64,000 nucleotides of DNA from Photobacterium profundum SS9 (GTDB lineage Bacteria; Pseudomonadota; Gammaproteobacteria; Enterobacterales; Vibrionaceae), in the NCBI RefSeq assembly GCF_000196255.1, contig NC_006371.1, positions 1,665,447-1,729,446 on the forward strand. Direction: 5' to 3'. How positions within the stretch are numbered: the first letter of the stretch is position 1; each line of letters starts with the position of its first letter. Both the position numbers and the translations under genes were made by a program. The notes under the pieces are model-generated. The model was not told where the DNA came from and ran no database searches. It worked only from the letters and a program-made list of their open reading frames with translations. This document shows positions 45,777 through 55,614 of this stretch, piece by piece.

Positions 45777-46697
45777 ATGAATAAATTAGTTGTTCTAGGT
45801 AGCGTTAACGCTGATCATGTTCTTCAGGTTGCTTCTTTTCCTCGCCCAGGCGAAACGTTACACGGTCACAGCTATTGTGTTATTCCTGGCGGAAAAGGGG
45901 CAAACCAAGCCGTTGCTGCTGCTCGTTTAGGCGCAGACATTGCCTTTATCGCGAGTGTCGGTGACGACAGTTTTGGTCACCAAATGTTAGAAGCATTTGC
46001 CAATGAAGGGATGAATACCGAAGCAGTAATGGTTGAAGAGAACATGCCGACAGGTATTGCGATGATTCAAGTTGCAGCTACAGGTGAGAACAGCATTTGT
46101 ATTTCAGCTGAAGCAAATGCGTGCTTAACCGCTGAACGTATTAAGCCTCATCACGCCTTAATTGCCAATGCTAATACGTTACTCATGCAATTAGAAACAC
46201 CAATAGAAACCATTGAAGCTGCAGCCACAATTGCGAAACAATCTGGTACAAAAGTAGTATTAAACCCTGCACCAGCGCAACCATTAACAGATGACTTATT
46301 GCAACTTGTTGATATGATTACGCCCAATGAAACTGAAGCTGAACTGCTAACAGGCATAAAAGTCGAAGACATGGCATCTGCGCAACAAGCGGCTGATACA
46401 CTTCATGCCAAAGGGATCAAGTGCGTAATGATCACATTGGGCAGTAAAGGGGTTTGGATTAGCCAAGACGGTAAAGGCCAACAAGTTGAAGGTTTCCGTG
46501 TTGATGCTACAGATACAACTGGTGCTGGCGATACATTCAATGGTGCTTTATTAACTGGTTTACAAGCAGGTCGTAAAATGGATGACGCAATCCGTTTTGC
46601 ACATGCTGCCGCTGCAATTTCAGTAACACGTATGGGTGCTCAAACATCGATTCCACACCTAAGTGAAGTAGAACGATTTCTTACTGAGCACAGCTAA
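45777..46697 (+). CDS. rbsK: Ribokinase
   Basis: A 306-residue PfkB-family kinase making ribose 5-phosphate. Signatures: PGGKGANQAVAAARLGADIA near residue 38, and the catalytic DTTGAGDTFNGALLTGL near residue 245. The start is preceded by AGAAAGG. Confidence 0.96.
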   Translation: MNKLVVLGSVNADHVLQVASFPRPGETLHGHSYCVIPGGKGANQAVAAARLGADIAFIASVGDDSFGHQMLEAFANEGMNTEAVMVEENMPTGIAMIQVAATGENSICISAEANACLTAERIKPHHALIANANTLLMQLETPIETIEAAATIAKQSGTKVVLNPAPAQPLTDDLLQLVDMITPNETEAELLTGIKVEDMASAQQAADTLHAKGIKCVMITLGSKGVWISQDGKGQQVEGFRVDATDTTGAGDTFNGALLTGLQAGRKMDDAIRFAHAAAAISVTRMGAQTSIPHLSEVERFLTEHS

Positions 46698-46730
46698 ATA
46701 GCAACTACATCTGAATCGCAGCACGCATTT

Positions 46731-46779
46731 ATACCAATTTTGATAAATAAGTGGTCATAAACTTATTTAGGTTGGTATT
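46731..46779. repeat. Inverted-repeat element between rbsK and rbsR
   Basis: ATACCAATTTTGATAAATAAGT and ACTTATTTAGGTTGGTAT pair over nearly their whole length. The ends match other ATACCAA/TTGGTAT elements in the window (20891, 40962, 58847-59010). Confidence 0.65.
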
Positions 46780-46840
46780 AAGTTAAGTTTATGTTTTTAA
46801 GTAGTAAGCTGCGATCAGACATTGAGTCAGGGAGAGTTTA

Positions 46841-47842
46841 ATGGCGACAATTAAAGATGTTGCAAAACATGTGGGGGTTTCTACTTCAACAGTCAGCCAC
46901 GTACTCAACAAAACACGCTTCGTCAGTGAAGATATATCTACTCGCGTATTAGCCGCAGTAGACGAACTGAACTACGCGCCTTCTGCGTTGGCTCGTAGTT
47001 TAAAAGTAAAGAATACACGTACTTTTGGTATGCTCGTCACCACATCAACAAATCCATTTTTTGGTGAAGTAGTGAAAGGTGTTGAGCGTCGGTGCTATGA
47101 ATACGGCTATAACCTGATTCTCTGTAATACCGAAGGCGATATCGCTCGCATGCATTCCAACCTTGATACCCTGCTACAAAAACGGGTAGATGGTCTGCTT
47201 TTAATGTGCAGCGAAGTCGACAATGAAGAATTCAATTTATTCGCTCGCCACCAGCCAGTACCCACCGTTGTTATGGACTGGGGCCCGATTGATTTTCCAA
47301 GCGATAAAATTCAAGACAACTCACATCACGGTGGCTATTTAGCGACCCGTCATCTTATTGCTCAAGGTCACACTCAAATTGGCTGTTTAACTGGCCCATT
47401 AGACAAATTACCGGCTCAGCAACGCTTATCTGGTTTTGTTCAAGCAATGGAAGAAGCTGGATTAACAATCAACAAAAGTTGGATAGCATCGGGGAATTTC
47501 GAATGTGAAGGCGGTGAAAAAGCATTTGAAGAACTCTACGCAAGAGGCAGTTTACCGACAGCACTTTTCGTTTGTAACGATATGATGGCAATGGGCGTCA
47601 TTAACACGGCCAATAAAAAAGGTATTTCTGTACCTAACGATATTTCCATTGTGGGTTACGATGATATCAAGCTGGCTAAATATATAACGCCATCGTTAAC
47701 AACTATTCATCAGCCCAAACACCGGTTGGGTCAACAAGCCGTAGATACGTTACTTGATAAAATTCAAAGCCAACGTGAAACTAACCTAATTATCCAACTT
47801 GAGCCCACATTAGTAGAACGAGACAGTGTCAAAAAGATGTAG
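46841..47842 (+). CDS. rbsR: Ribose operon repressor RbsR
   Basis: LacI-family repressor of 333 residues: N-terminal helix-turn-helix MATIKDVAKHVGVSTSTVSH and hinge, then a ribose-binding-type effector domain (TSTNPFFGEVVKGVERRCYE, SIVGYDDIKLAKYITPSLTT). Likely ligand site: the palindrome at 41571-41600. Confidence 0.95.
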   Translation: MATIKDVAKHVGVSTSTVSHVLNKTRFVSEDISTRVLAAVDELNYAPSALARSLKVKNTRTFGMLVTTSTNPFFGEVVKGVERRCYEYGYNLILCNTEGDIARMHSNLDTLLQKRVDGLLLMCSEVDNEEFNLFARHQPVPTVVMDWGPIDFPSDKIQDNSHHGGYLATRHLIAQGHTQIGCLTGPLDKLPAQQRLSGFVQAMEEAGLTINKSWIASGNFECEGGEKAFEELYARGSLPTALFVCNDMMAMGVINTANKKGISVPNDISIVGYDDIKLAKYITPSLTTIHQPKHRLGQQAVDTLLDKIQSQRETNLIIQLEPTLVERDSVKKM

Positions 47843-47901
47843 CCTGTTTAGCTTATTACTTAGTGCCAAATAGTATATTCTTCGTTCTTAAAAAACAAAA
47901 A

Positions 47902-47932
47902 AAAGCAGGTTTATGGTGATAAGCCTGCTTAA
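47902..47932. terminator. Convergent terminator rbsR/SDR
   Basis: AAGCAGGTTTAT...ATAAGCCTGCTT with one bulge, flanked by A-runs on one side and AAAGTTTT on the other. Confidence 0.7.
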
Positions 47933-47962
47933 AGTTTTAGCACATCGTTACTTTTATTATTA

Positions 47963-48697
47963 TTAAATCACTAGGCCACCATCGATCTTCAAGGTTTGCC
48001 CTGTGATAAATGATGAACGTTCACTCGCAAGGAACAATGCCCCTTCCGCTATATCTGTTGGTTTGCCCATTCGTTTAAGTGGCGTTTTATTTGTCATGTA
48101 ATCCAAGACTTTTTCTGGTAAATCTTTGGTCATTGGCGTTTCGATAAAGCCAGGTGCTATGCAGTTAGCGCGAACCTGAGCCCCTTTACGAGAAAATTCT
48201 TTCGACCAACCTTTCGTCATGGCGATAACACCACCTTTGGTTGCCGCATAGTTACTCTGACCAATATTGCCATCAGTACCCACAACTGAAGACATAGTAA
48301 TAATAGAACCAATACCATTTTCAATCATAATGGGCGCAATGGCTTGTGTCATATTGAAGACCCCTTTCAGGTTCACATCAGCCACCATATCCCATTCTTC
48401 TTCGGTCATTTTATCAAGAAGGTTATCACGCGTTATACCCGCATTATTTACCAGCACATCAATATGACCAAATTCAGCATTGATTTTTGCAATTGCCACA
48501 CCAATTGAGTTTCTATCACATACATTGAGCTCTAAAGCACGTACATTACTGTATGTCGATTCAAGATCTGCCATTACTGATGCATTCATATCGCATGCAA
48601 AAACCATTTTTGCATCATTTTTTGCAAAGGTTTCCACAATACAACGCCCAATTCCTTGAGCACCGCCAGTCACTATACAAACTTTATTAGTTAACAT
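47963..48697 (-). CDS. FabG-like short-chain dehydrogenase
   Basis: A 244-residue SDR from ATG 48697 (MLTNKVCIVTGGAQGIGR). Cofactor loop TGGAQGIG, NNAG, the catalytic YAATKGG tyrosine and lysine, and the C-terminal GQTLKIDGGLVI. Closest in look to 3-oxoacyl-ACP or acetoacetyl-CoA reductases. It stands alone, without fatty-acid genes, so the substrate is open. Confidence 0.85.
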   Translation of the reverse strand: MLTNKVCIVTGGAQGIGRCIVETFAKNDAKMVFACDMNASVMADLESTYSNVRALELNVCDRNSIGVAIAKINAEFGHIDVLVNNAGITRDNLLDKMTEEEWDMVADVNLKGVFNMTQAIAPIMIENGIGSIITMSSVVGTDGNIGQSNYAATKGGVIAMTKGWSKEFSRKGAQVRANCIAPGFIETPMTKDLPEKVLDYMTNKTPLKRMGKPTDIAEGALFLASERSSFITGQTLKIDGGLVI

Positions 48698-48987
48698 GAG
48701 CCTATTCCCTTTTAAATACCAATCAAAAAGCATTGTTATTGCACACTTTGGTATACATAACGAAATCTAACAACACAGTAAGTGCCAACGCACTCAAGCG
48801 CCTTTTGAACCATTTTATATGATTAAATCCAAATGATTACCGTCAAAGATGCAAAACTGCTTTGCAATATCGAAACTGAACCCCACTATATCTTTGCAAT
48901 GGCATGCATAGCATAATTTTGATATAAAGATATACAGAATACGTATAAATTAATTTACAGTACTATCATTAATAATCAGGATGTTAA

Positions 48988-49992
48988 ATGCTAGACAAGG
49001 CTGTCTTTTTTTTACATGTCGTCAGGAGTGGCTCACTCAGCGAAGCGGCAAAGCAATATGGTATTTCACCATCGGCAGGAAGCCGCTGGTTGAATGAACT
49101 CGAAGAAAAAATGGGGGTGAGCTTAGTAAAACGCACAACACGAAAAATAAGCCCAACTCAGGCTGGTCTTCACTTATTTGAGCAATTTAGCACCATAAAT
49201 AATCAAATTAACGATGTATTTAATGAAGTCCAAAATCTAAGTCATGAAGATAAAGGAACAATTAAAATCGCAAGTACTCCGCTATTTGCAAAGCATTACT
49301 TAAGCCAAATTATTGGTGAATATGTTCATGAAAACCCTTTTATTAACTTTGTTGTCATTGAGACGGCTTTTGATGTCGATCATGTGCATGATGTCGACTT
49401 CGCGATTCGTGCAAACGCAACTTATCGTGGTTTTCAAAATAAAGATAGTTTACTGGTTAAACGTACCTTATTACGTGAACCTCTTACCGTTTGTTGCTCT
49501 CCAAGTTATATAAAAAAGTACGGCGAACCTATTTATCCATATGATTTAACACAACATTTATGCTTATACGCCACCACGCTTGTAGGGGGTAATAAATGGA
49601 TTTTTGAACAAGATGGTGAATATAACACGGTTGAAATATCGCAAACAGTGGAAGCTGACGACAGCGAAATACTTAAAAATATTGCACTCGCAGGCGGAGG
49701 AATTGCGTATTTACCTTACAGCCTAATTCAGCGTTCTGTTGCACAGGGAAAGTTAGTCCCCATTTTGAATAACTATATCAGCAGCGAATTTGAATTAAGT
49801 TTATATTTTAAACCCAGAAAACATATGCCCGCCCGTTGTGCTAACTTTAAAGATTTTTTGATTCAACGCGTTGAAGAGATCTCTCTCGAAAAGAAAGAAA
49901 GAAAGAAAGAAAGAAAGGAAAGAAAAGGTGAGGTGTTAAAACCAGAATGGCGTACTCTGGCTTTAACACGAAGCAATTCAAATATAACGTAA
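48988..49992 (+). CDS. LysR-family regulator with repeat-coded C-terminal tail
   Basis: A 334-residue LysR-type regulator. N-terminal winged helix (SGSLSEAAKQYGISPSAGSR, WLNELEEKMGVSLVKRTTRK), then a substrate domain. The family fold ends near FKDFLIQRVEE. The remaining 40 or so residues (EKKERKKERKERKGEVLKPE...) come from a (GAAA) repeat and then run across a hairpin that looks like the gene's own terminator (TTAAAACCAGA...TCTGGCTTTAA). The natural stop was probably earlier and the tail depends on repeat length. Divergent from the SDR at 47963. Confidence 0.85.
   Translation: MLDKAVFFLHVVRSGSLSEAAKQYGISPSAGSRWLNELEEKMGVSLVKRTTRKISPTQAGLHLFEQFSTINNQINDVFNEVQNLSHEDKGTIKIASTPLFAKHYLSQIIGEYVHENPFINFVVIETAFDVDHVHDVDFAIRANATYRGFQNKDSLLVKRTLLREPLTVCCSPSYIKKYGEPIYPYDLTQHLCLYATTLVGGNKWIFEQDGEYNTVEISQTVEADDSEILKNIALAGGGIAYLPYSLIQRSVAQGKLVPILNNYISSEFELSLYFKPRKHMPARCANFKDFLIQRVEEISLEKKERKKERKERKGEVLKPEWRTLALTRSNSNIT
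49893..49916 (+). repeat. (GAAA)6 simple repeat in the LysR gene
   Basis: Six perfect GAAA units flanked by imperfect ones (about 49888-49926). A tetranucleotide repeat inside a coding frame shifts the frame when it gains or loses one unit. Confidence 0.85.
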
Positions 49993-50010
49993 GCGATATT
50001 AAAAGTAGCC

Positions 50011-51243
50011 TTAGGAAATATTCCCTTTGTAATAAGGGTTCAACGCACACTTGATACGTTTTAGTAAAACTAAAGCCGTTACACGTCCCCAGCCAAATAA
50101 GATCTGCTGGTGCAGGCGGAAAATCGTATCGTAAAGATTACGAACAAATCGGCCGCGTAAGATCAGCTTATTGTTCATCAAGCTGCCCACGGCGTAGTCG
50201 TGCCCTACCGCAATCACCATACCACCATCATTATAAATAAAAGGTTTTAGCGCCTTCCCTTTTAATAAACGCTTGAACTGGCGTGCCAGATGTCCTGCAG
50301 CTTGATTCGCTGCCTGTGCTAGTGGTGGTACAAACGAGCCATCCGGTTGTGGACATTCCGCACTATCACCCAACACGAAGATTGCATCATCAAGTGTCGA
50401 TTGCAGGTTTGCATCAACTTTAAGCTGATTTAGGCGGTTGGTTTCGAGTCCATCTAACTGAGTTAACCACTCAGCACACTTGATCCCTGCCGCCCACATT
50501 TGTAGATCGGCGACAATTATCTCCCCTTCTGCAGTCACTAATTTTCCAGCTTCTGCACGTTGAACTCGGGTATTCGTGCGCACTGTGATCCCTTGCTTTT
50601 CGAGAGCTTTTTGCACTTTTTCTGACATACATTCGGGACCAGCGGGCAATACTCGATCAGATGCTTCTATTAAGGTAATAGCCAGCTCTGAGCCATGACG
50701 ATAGCATTGCAACTTAGCACTGACTTTAGCCAACTCTGCCGCCAGCTCCACCCCTGTAGCACCCGCACCAACAATAGATAAATGGTGCTTACCTTCCGCC
50801 CTGAGTAACGGATTAATTTGCTCCCAAGCAAGTTGAGCTTGCAACGAGGAATCAAGAAACAGACAGTGTTCACTTACACCAGGTGTTTTAAAGTCGTTGC
50901 TCACAGCCCCAACAGCAATCACTAGATAATCATAATCAAGCGAAGATTCTGCACCATTTTCATTGCGTAATTGGAGCGTCTTTGTTGTTCGGTCTAAACT
51001 TGACATCGCCGCTTGAACATACTGGTAGTCATTACAACGGGCATGCTGTAAGTAACTTACCGCATCCAGTTCAGTATCAAAGGTACCCGCAGCGATTTCA
51101 TGTAGACGAGGCTTCCAATAGTGGTGAGTGGAAGGTTCAACCAGAATAATTTCATGAGTATCGCGACGACCAAAGCTTCTACCTAGACGAGTTACCAGCT
51201 CTAGACCTGCGGCACCGCCTCCCACAACAACAATTTTTGACAT
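50011..51243 (-). CDS. ndh: Type II NADH dehydrogenase-like flavoprotein
   Basis: About 410 residues from ATG 51243 (MSKIVVVGGGAAGLELVTRL). FAD loop VVGGGAAGLE, second nucleotide loop SIVGAGATGVELAAELAKVS, and GDSAECPQPDGSFVPPLAQAA near the C-terminus, typical of NDH-2. A C-terminal amphipathic region (RVTALVLLKRIKCALNPYY) would attach it to the membrane. It passes electrons from NADH to quinone without pumping protons. In-frame ATG 51258 is an alternative start. Confidence 0.85.
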   Translation of the reverse strand: MSKIVVVGGGAAGLELVTRLGRSFGRRDTHEIILVEPSTHHYWKPRLHEIAAGTFDTELDAVSYLQHARCNDYQYVQAAMSSLDRTTKTLQLRNENGAESSLDYDYLVIAVGAVSNDFKTPGVSEHCLFLDSSLQAQLAWEQINPLLRAEGKHHLSIVGAGATGVELAAELAKVSAKLQCYRHGSELAITLIEASDRVLPAGPECMSEKVQKALEKQGITVRTNTRVQRAEAGKLVTAEGEIIVADLQMWAAGIKCAEWLTQLDGLETNRLNQLKVDANLQSTLDDAIFVLGDSAECPQPDGSFVPPLAQAANQAAGHLARQFKRLLKGKALKPFIYNDGGMVIAVGHDYAVGSLMNNKLILRGRFVRNLYDTIFRLHQQILFGWGRVTALVLLKRIKCALNPYYKGNIS

Positions 51244-51344
51244 AGTATGCTCTACCATTTTAACGCCAGTCTGTTGGCGTTTGGAAATCTGATAACTCGT
51301 CATAACAACGAGCAATTATGTGATGTGGGTATTATATTGATACC

Positions 51345-51940
51345 AACTAAACAACCACCTACTAAAGTAGGTGGGTTAGTATTAAGGACTGAAAGTCCGG
51401 ATACGGGTCAAAGACCCGTTTTCGTTAGCCTTCTGTCCTGAAGTTATCTTCAGCCTTGGGCTCAAAGTGATGATCAAGGTATTCCTTTATCATTTCTTCC
51501 GTTAGGTCACCAGATGTCACACAAAAGTAGCCTCTAGCCCAAAAATGACGTCCCCAGTATTTCTTCTTTAAATCAGGATAACTCTCGAACAACTTAGCCG
51601 ATGTACGGCCTTTAATCCTTCGCATTATTTCGCTAGGTGCCATATTGGGTGGTGCAGAAACTAACAAGTGAACATGATCTTTACTGATTACCCCCTTCAA
51701 AATATCAATCTCAAAAGCATGACATGTTTGCCTGATTAGCTCTCGAGCTTTCAAGCCAACATCACCAGTCAAAACTTGATAACGATACTTCGTTACAAAA
51801 ACGAAATGGTACTGAATTTTGAAGACTGTATGACTTCCATATCTATAATCCATAATCATGCTCCAACATCATCGATGACCGTAAAATATCATAGCTGAAG
51901 CTGACCGACTAAAGTCGGTGGTTTTAACCTTTTAGGTGAC
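51345..51940 (-). mobile_element. IS200/IS605-family element, copy 2 (596 bp)
   Basis: Same length, hairpins and borders as copy 1, in reverse orientation, again inserted after TTTATTC (read on the minus strand, ending at 51941). It lies about 100 bp upstream of the ndh start and may affect that promoter. Confidence 0.93.
51425..51859 (-). CDS. tnpA: IS200-type Y1 transposase TnpA (copy 2)
   Basis: 144 residues, the same protein as copy 1, including HVHLLV (HUH) and the C-terminal tyrosine region EYLDHHFE. Intact. Confidence 0.93.
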   Translation of the reverse strand: MIMDYRYGSHTVFKIQYHFVFVTKYRYQVLTGDVGLKARELIRQTCHAFEIDILKGVISKDHVHLLVSAPPNMAPSEIMRRIKGRTSAKLFESYPDLKKKYWGRHFWARGYFCVTSGDLTEEMIKEYLDHHFEPKAEDNFRTEG

Positions 51941-52050
51941 GAATAAAATGATAATCCGCCATTTCATCAAATGACTATTACCAGCATGAAACAATGTTGA
52001 ATAAAAAAGTATAAAAAGTAATCAGCAATAAATAGACATAGACATAGACA

Positions 52051-52084
52051 TAAAAAATCCCACCGAGCATACACTCGACGGGAT
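52051..52084 (-). terminator. Terminator of the interrupted fghA
   Basis: On the minus strand ATCCCGTCGAG-TGTATG-CTCGGTGGGAT followed by TTTTTA. Adjacent to it lie three direct GACATA repeats. Confidence 0.75.
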
Positions 52085-52790
52085 AAAAGTTAGTACATAG
52101 CTATATGGAATATTTTACTGCTTAAGATGACTCGCATGAAAACGTAAATGCTGTTCAATAAAGCTACTGATCAAGTAGTAACTATGGTCGTAGTCTACGT
52201 GTTGATTTAACTCTAGTGGGTATCCACTCACTTTGGCGGCATCAGACAATTTCTTGGACGTGAGCTGATCGTCAAGGAAGCCATCGCTCTCGCCTTGGTC
52301 AACCCGTGCTGGCACAAAATGTTTCGCTTTACGCATCAAAGCACAAGTATCATAGCTCGCCCAGCTTTCACGATCTTGACCAAGATAAGCCGTAAATGCT
52401 TTTTGTCCCCAAGGCACATCCATCGGGTTACTGATCGGACTAAATGCAGATACTGATTGATAGCGTTCTGGATTGCGCATTGCTATTACCAGTGCTCCAT
52501 GCCCCCCCATTGAGTGACCGGAAATCGCACTTTTTTCATTTATCGGAAAATGTGTTTCAATCAATTCTGGCAGCTCATCAACCACATAATCATACATCTG
52601 GTAATGTCGATTCCATGGTGCCTGCGTTGCGTTAACATAAAAACCTGCTCCCTGACCTAAGCCATGCTCTACATCATCGACAATATCATCACCTCTTGGG
52701 CTCGTATCCGGTGCCACAATGGCGACCCCAAGTTCGGCAGCAAGGCGCTGTACACCCGCTTTTTGCATAAAATTTTCGTCAGTGCAGGAC

Positions 52791-54190
52791 CATAGGTATC
52801 TACACAGATTGAGCAAAAAACGAACTGGCTATTTGCCTCATCGCGTTTATCTCATCCATGGTGTAGGTATCTAGTACTTCACACATTTGTAGGAAAACCC
52901 ATAGTCCCGCAAGCAGTGATGGCTGAGTGACAGGCTTTGTTCGCTTAGTTAAACGACCACTCAGCTTAACCAAAAAACCTTTAAATTCATTAGCTTCATC
53001 CGAGCTGTCCGAATAAAGCTTAAATGTCAACGTCGTTGCAACACTGGCTGTGATCAGACGCTTTAATATTGACTCCGCAGTAGTTTGCTGCCATTTTTCT
53101 AACTGATGACCATCTGACTTCAATAACTTAAACCAAGATTCAATATTCCAGCGATGGCAATACCACGTTGCAATCTCTGTTGCATCAACATCCAACACGT
53201 TAGACAGCAGATACCATCTTGCTAGCTCTTTACCTTCATCATCCGTGACCAGGCTCATAACAAAGCGACAGGTGGGCGCCGCTGACGCGAGCTTTTCTGA
53301 TTTCCGGTGTAACTCAACAGTCGTTTCACCAACAAACAAATAGCCCTCTTTACCTCGAAGAGAAATAACACCTTTCAAGTATGGGGAGATTGTTCGACTG
53401 ATGATTTCAGCCGTTTTAAACTGACCTTCGTGACGGAACGTTGAGCCTTTTTTAGTTCGAGTTAGCCAGTGAACTGAGCCTAAACGTCTTAAGTCTTTCG
53501 CTGAATCTGCTTCTCTATCAACAACATGCACCAGGGGCTTGTCTAAATGTAATTGTTCTTGCCAATGAATGCTGTCAAAGAGTGAATCTAGGTGACTTTG
53601 CTTGGGTTGTAACTCTTGGCTTCGGCATTGATAAATACCGTTGCTTGTCAGTAAGTTAAGACCTGCTGGAGCAATGGGTGCGCCAGTATTTGCGTCTACC
53701 AATAAAGACGCTTGCAGTTCGTAGCCAACATCGAGAGCGTGTGACATCTTAGTTTTATCTAACTTACTATGATGTTTAGCGAAATTGATATGGCACCAAT
53801 CATGAGCCATTAATACATATCGACTTTGACTTTCTTTCACACCAGAACGAGCAAGTCCCAGCATCGGGCCACTTAGCATAGGAAAAGTCACATCCTCATT
53901 ATGATAAAAACGCCATGTTGCTTGTGTCGATGCCCATGATTGTGTGTGGTGGCGAAGAGATTTTACACCTGGTGCATTGCTAGAATTAACTGTCATGTGT
54001 TCCATTATAAGGGTCTGATAACGCTTAGATAATCTTGATTCAAGGATACAGGGTAATTGATGTTGTTCAAAAAGAGTCATCGTCAATACTAATGAAATGA
54101 AAGTTAACTCTCTTAATCGTTGATCCTTAGATCAGTTCCCTTCTCTTGGCCGATTGGTTAATTCGTAACCATTTTGTGTAGATACCTATG
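52791..54190 (-). mobile_element. IS4-family element, copy 2 (1400 bp)
   Basis: Perfect terminal repeats CATAGGTATCTACAC / GTGTAGATACCTATG and a 9-bp direct duplication GTGCAGGAC on both sides (52782-52790, 54191-54199), showing simple transposition into fghA. Direct orientation relative to copy 1, about 43.5 kb away. Confidence 0.95.
52800..54086 (-). CDS. IS4-family transposase (copy 2)
   Basis: 428 residues, near-identical to copy 1; intact DDE motifs (DWCHINF, VVDREADS, and YCHRWNIESWFKLLK with the catalytic Glu). Confidence 0.93.
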   Translation of the reverse strand: MTMTLFEQHQLPCILESRLSKRYQTLIMEHMTVNSSNAPGVKSLRHHTQSWASTQATWRFYHNEDVTFPMLSGPMLGLARSGVKESQSRYVLMAHDWCHINFAKHHSKLDKTKMSHALDVGYELQASLLVDANTGAPIAPAGLNLLTSNGIYQCRSQELQPKQSHLDSLFDSIHWQEQLHLDKPLVHVVDREADSAKDLRRLGSVHWLTRTKKGSTFRHEGQFKTAEIISRTISPYLKGVISLRGKEGYLFVGETTVELHRKSEKLASAAPTCRFVMSLVTDDEGKELARWYLLSNVLDVDATEIATWYCHRWNIESWFKLLKSDGHQLEKWQQTTAESILKRLITASVATTLTFKLYSDSSDEANEFKGFLVKLSGRLTKRTKPVTQPSLLAGLWVFLQMCEVLDTYTMDEINAMRQIASSFFAQSV

Positions 54191-54363
54191 GTGCAGGACA
54201 CATCAGAAAGCCAGTAAATCACTGGTACCTTTTTTCCACATACAACCTGTGGTGGAAAAAAAATGGCAAACTGCATAGTGCAATTTAAGATATTTGAGTA
54301 ATGGCTGTATTGTTTATGCCAACCACCAAAAGACTTATTTACACTAATATTTTCAATTGTCAT

Positions 54364-54650
54364 TTTTCTATCTCTTTGCACTGAGTTGTCCCTCTCGTCT
54401 CATAGAGTAAAAGGAAGTTATATGTCCTGTTTCAATAGGACTCATTATATTACTTTCACTAAAGATGATAATCGGCTAAAAAAACAAATTACTTTTACTA
54501 TCAGGTAATAATAATAACTGGTTTTATCTTCACAGTTTGAACAAAGAGAACGATCCGCTTCAGTAAATTTTCAGCGTAAAATTGCTTGCTTTTATTTCAA
54601 TGAAGACGATAATCCAATCAATATTGAATTATTTTTACGTGGTAGTAATA
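54364..54650. other. Divergent promoter region fghA/LysR
   Basis: AT-rich, no gene. In related bacteria a glutathione-dependent formaldehyde dehydrogenase gene often sits between such a LysR gene and fghA; no trace of it is visible here. Confidence 0.35.
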
Positions 54651-55520
54651 ATGTTTAACTGGGAAGGAGTCAGTGAGTTTGTCGCTGTTACGGAGACTGA
54701 AAGCTTTACCGCAGCATCAAAACGACTGGGGATTTCAACAGCCCAAGTTAGTCGTCAAATCAGTGCGTTAGAAAAAAGATTATCCGCTAAACTGTTTTAC
54801 CGTACTACCCGAAAAGTGTCTGTAACCGATGTTGGTCGCGTTTATTACCAGCACTGTCGACAAGTTCTAGACGGGTTAGATGAAGCTGAAAGAGCAATCA
54901 GTAATTTACAAAGCTCGCCTCAAGGGAAATTAAAAATTACGGCTCCCATTACCTATGGTGAAGGTACTGTTGCACCGTTAATAAACGATTTCACTCTTCA
55001 ATATCCCGATCTTGAAGTTAACCTACAACTATCAAATCAAAAAGTTGACTTAATCGACGAAGGATATGATTTAGCTATTCGCCTTGGTCAACTGGAAGAT
55101 TCTTCGATGATGGCCAAAAGGCTGGGATCTCGTACCCAATATGTTTGTGCTTCAGAAAAATATCTTTCGACCCATGGTGTCCCTTATTCATTATCTGAAC
55201 TCAATCATCATAATTGCCTTCAAGGAACACTCGACTATTGGCGTTTTCAAGAAAATGGCAAACACCGTAATATTCGGATCAAAGGCAACCTTCGTTGTAA
55301 CAGTGGCCATGCACTAACTGATGCGGCCCTAAAAGGACTTGGTATTGTTCAATTGCCTGACTATTACGTACAAGAATATATCGACAATCAACAGCTCATA
55401 CCGTTGTTGACCCAATTTACTGAGAGTGATGATGGGATCTGGGCGCTCTACCCACATAACCGCCACCTATCGCCTAAAGTACGTATGTTAGTTGATTTCC
55501 TAAGCGAGCAACTGAACTAA
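54651..55520 (+). CDS. LysR-family regulator next to formaldehyde genes
   Basis: About 289 residues from ATG 54651 (MFNWEGVSEFVAVTETESFT); the longer in-frame start adds a hydrophobic stretch unlikely in a regulator. N-terminal winged helix ASKRLGISTAQVSRQISALE and a co-inducer domain (KLKITAPITYGEGTVAPLIN). Divergent from fghA and convergent with gfa, so it probably regulates formaldehyde detoxification. Confidence 0.88.
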   Translation: MFNWEGVSEFVAVTETESFTAASKRLGISTAQVSRQISALEKRLSAKLFYRTTRKVSVTDVGRVYYQHCRQVLDGLDEAERAISNLQSSPQGKLKITAPITYGEGTVAPLINDFTLQYPDLEVNLQLSNQKVDLIDEGYDLAIRLGQLEDSSMMAKRLGSRTQYVCASEKYLSTHGVPYSLSELNHHNCLQGTLDYWRFQENGKHRNIRIKGNLRCNSGHALTDAALKGLGIVQLPDYYVQEYIDNQQLIPLLTQFTESDDGIWALYPHNRHLSPKVRMLVDFLSEQLN

Positions 55521-55587
55521 CAGCGTAAAATTGAACTAAACACGCTGAGATCACTCTGCATCTTGGGTATATACATTAGAACAGATC

Positions 55588-55613
55588 AAAAAAGGCTCCA
55601 AGGAGCCTTTTTT
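55588..55613. terminator. Convergent terminator LysR/gfa
   Basis: AAAAAAGGCTCC-AA-GGAGCCTTTTTT, a perfect stem with poly-A and poly-T flanks that works both ways. Confidence 0.85.
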
Positions 55614-55614
55614 A

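Larger units (their letters stand above)
52115..54363 (-). pseudogene. fghA: S-formylglutathione hydrolase, interrupted by IS4
   Basis: Serine hydrolase of the glutathione-dependent formaldehyde route. The 5' part (ATG 54363, MTIENISVNKSFGGWHKQYS to YWLSDVSC) and the 3' part (TDENFMQKAGVQRLAAELGV to HASHLKQ) join in frame once the IS and one copy of its 9-bp duplication are removed. The nucleophile motif GHSMGGHGAL lies in the 3' part. The usual partner, the glutathione-dependent alcohol dehydrogenase, is absent, while Gfa lies at 55615. Confidence 0.88.
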
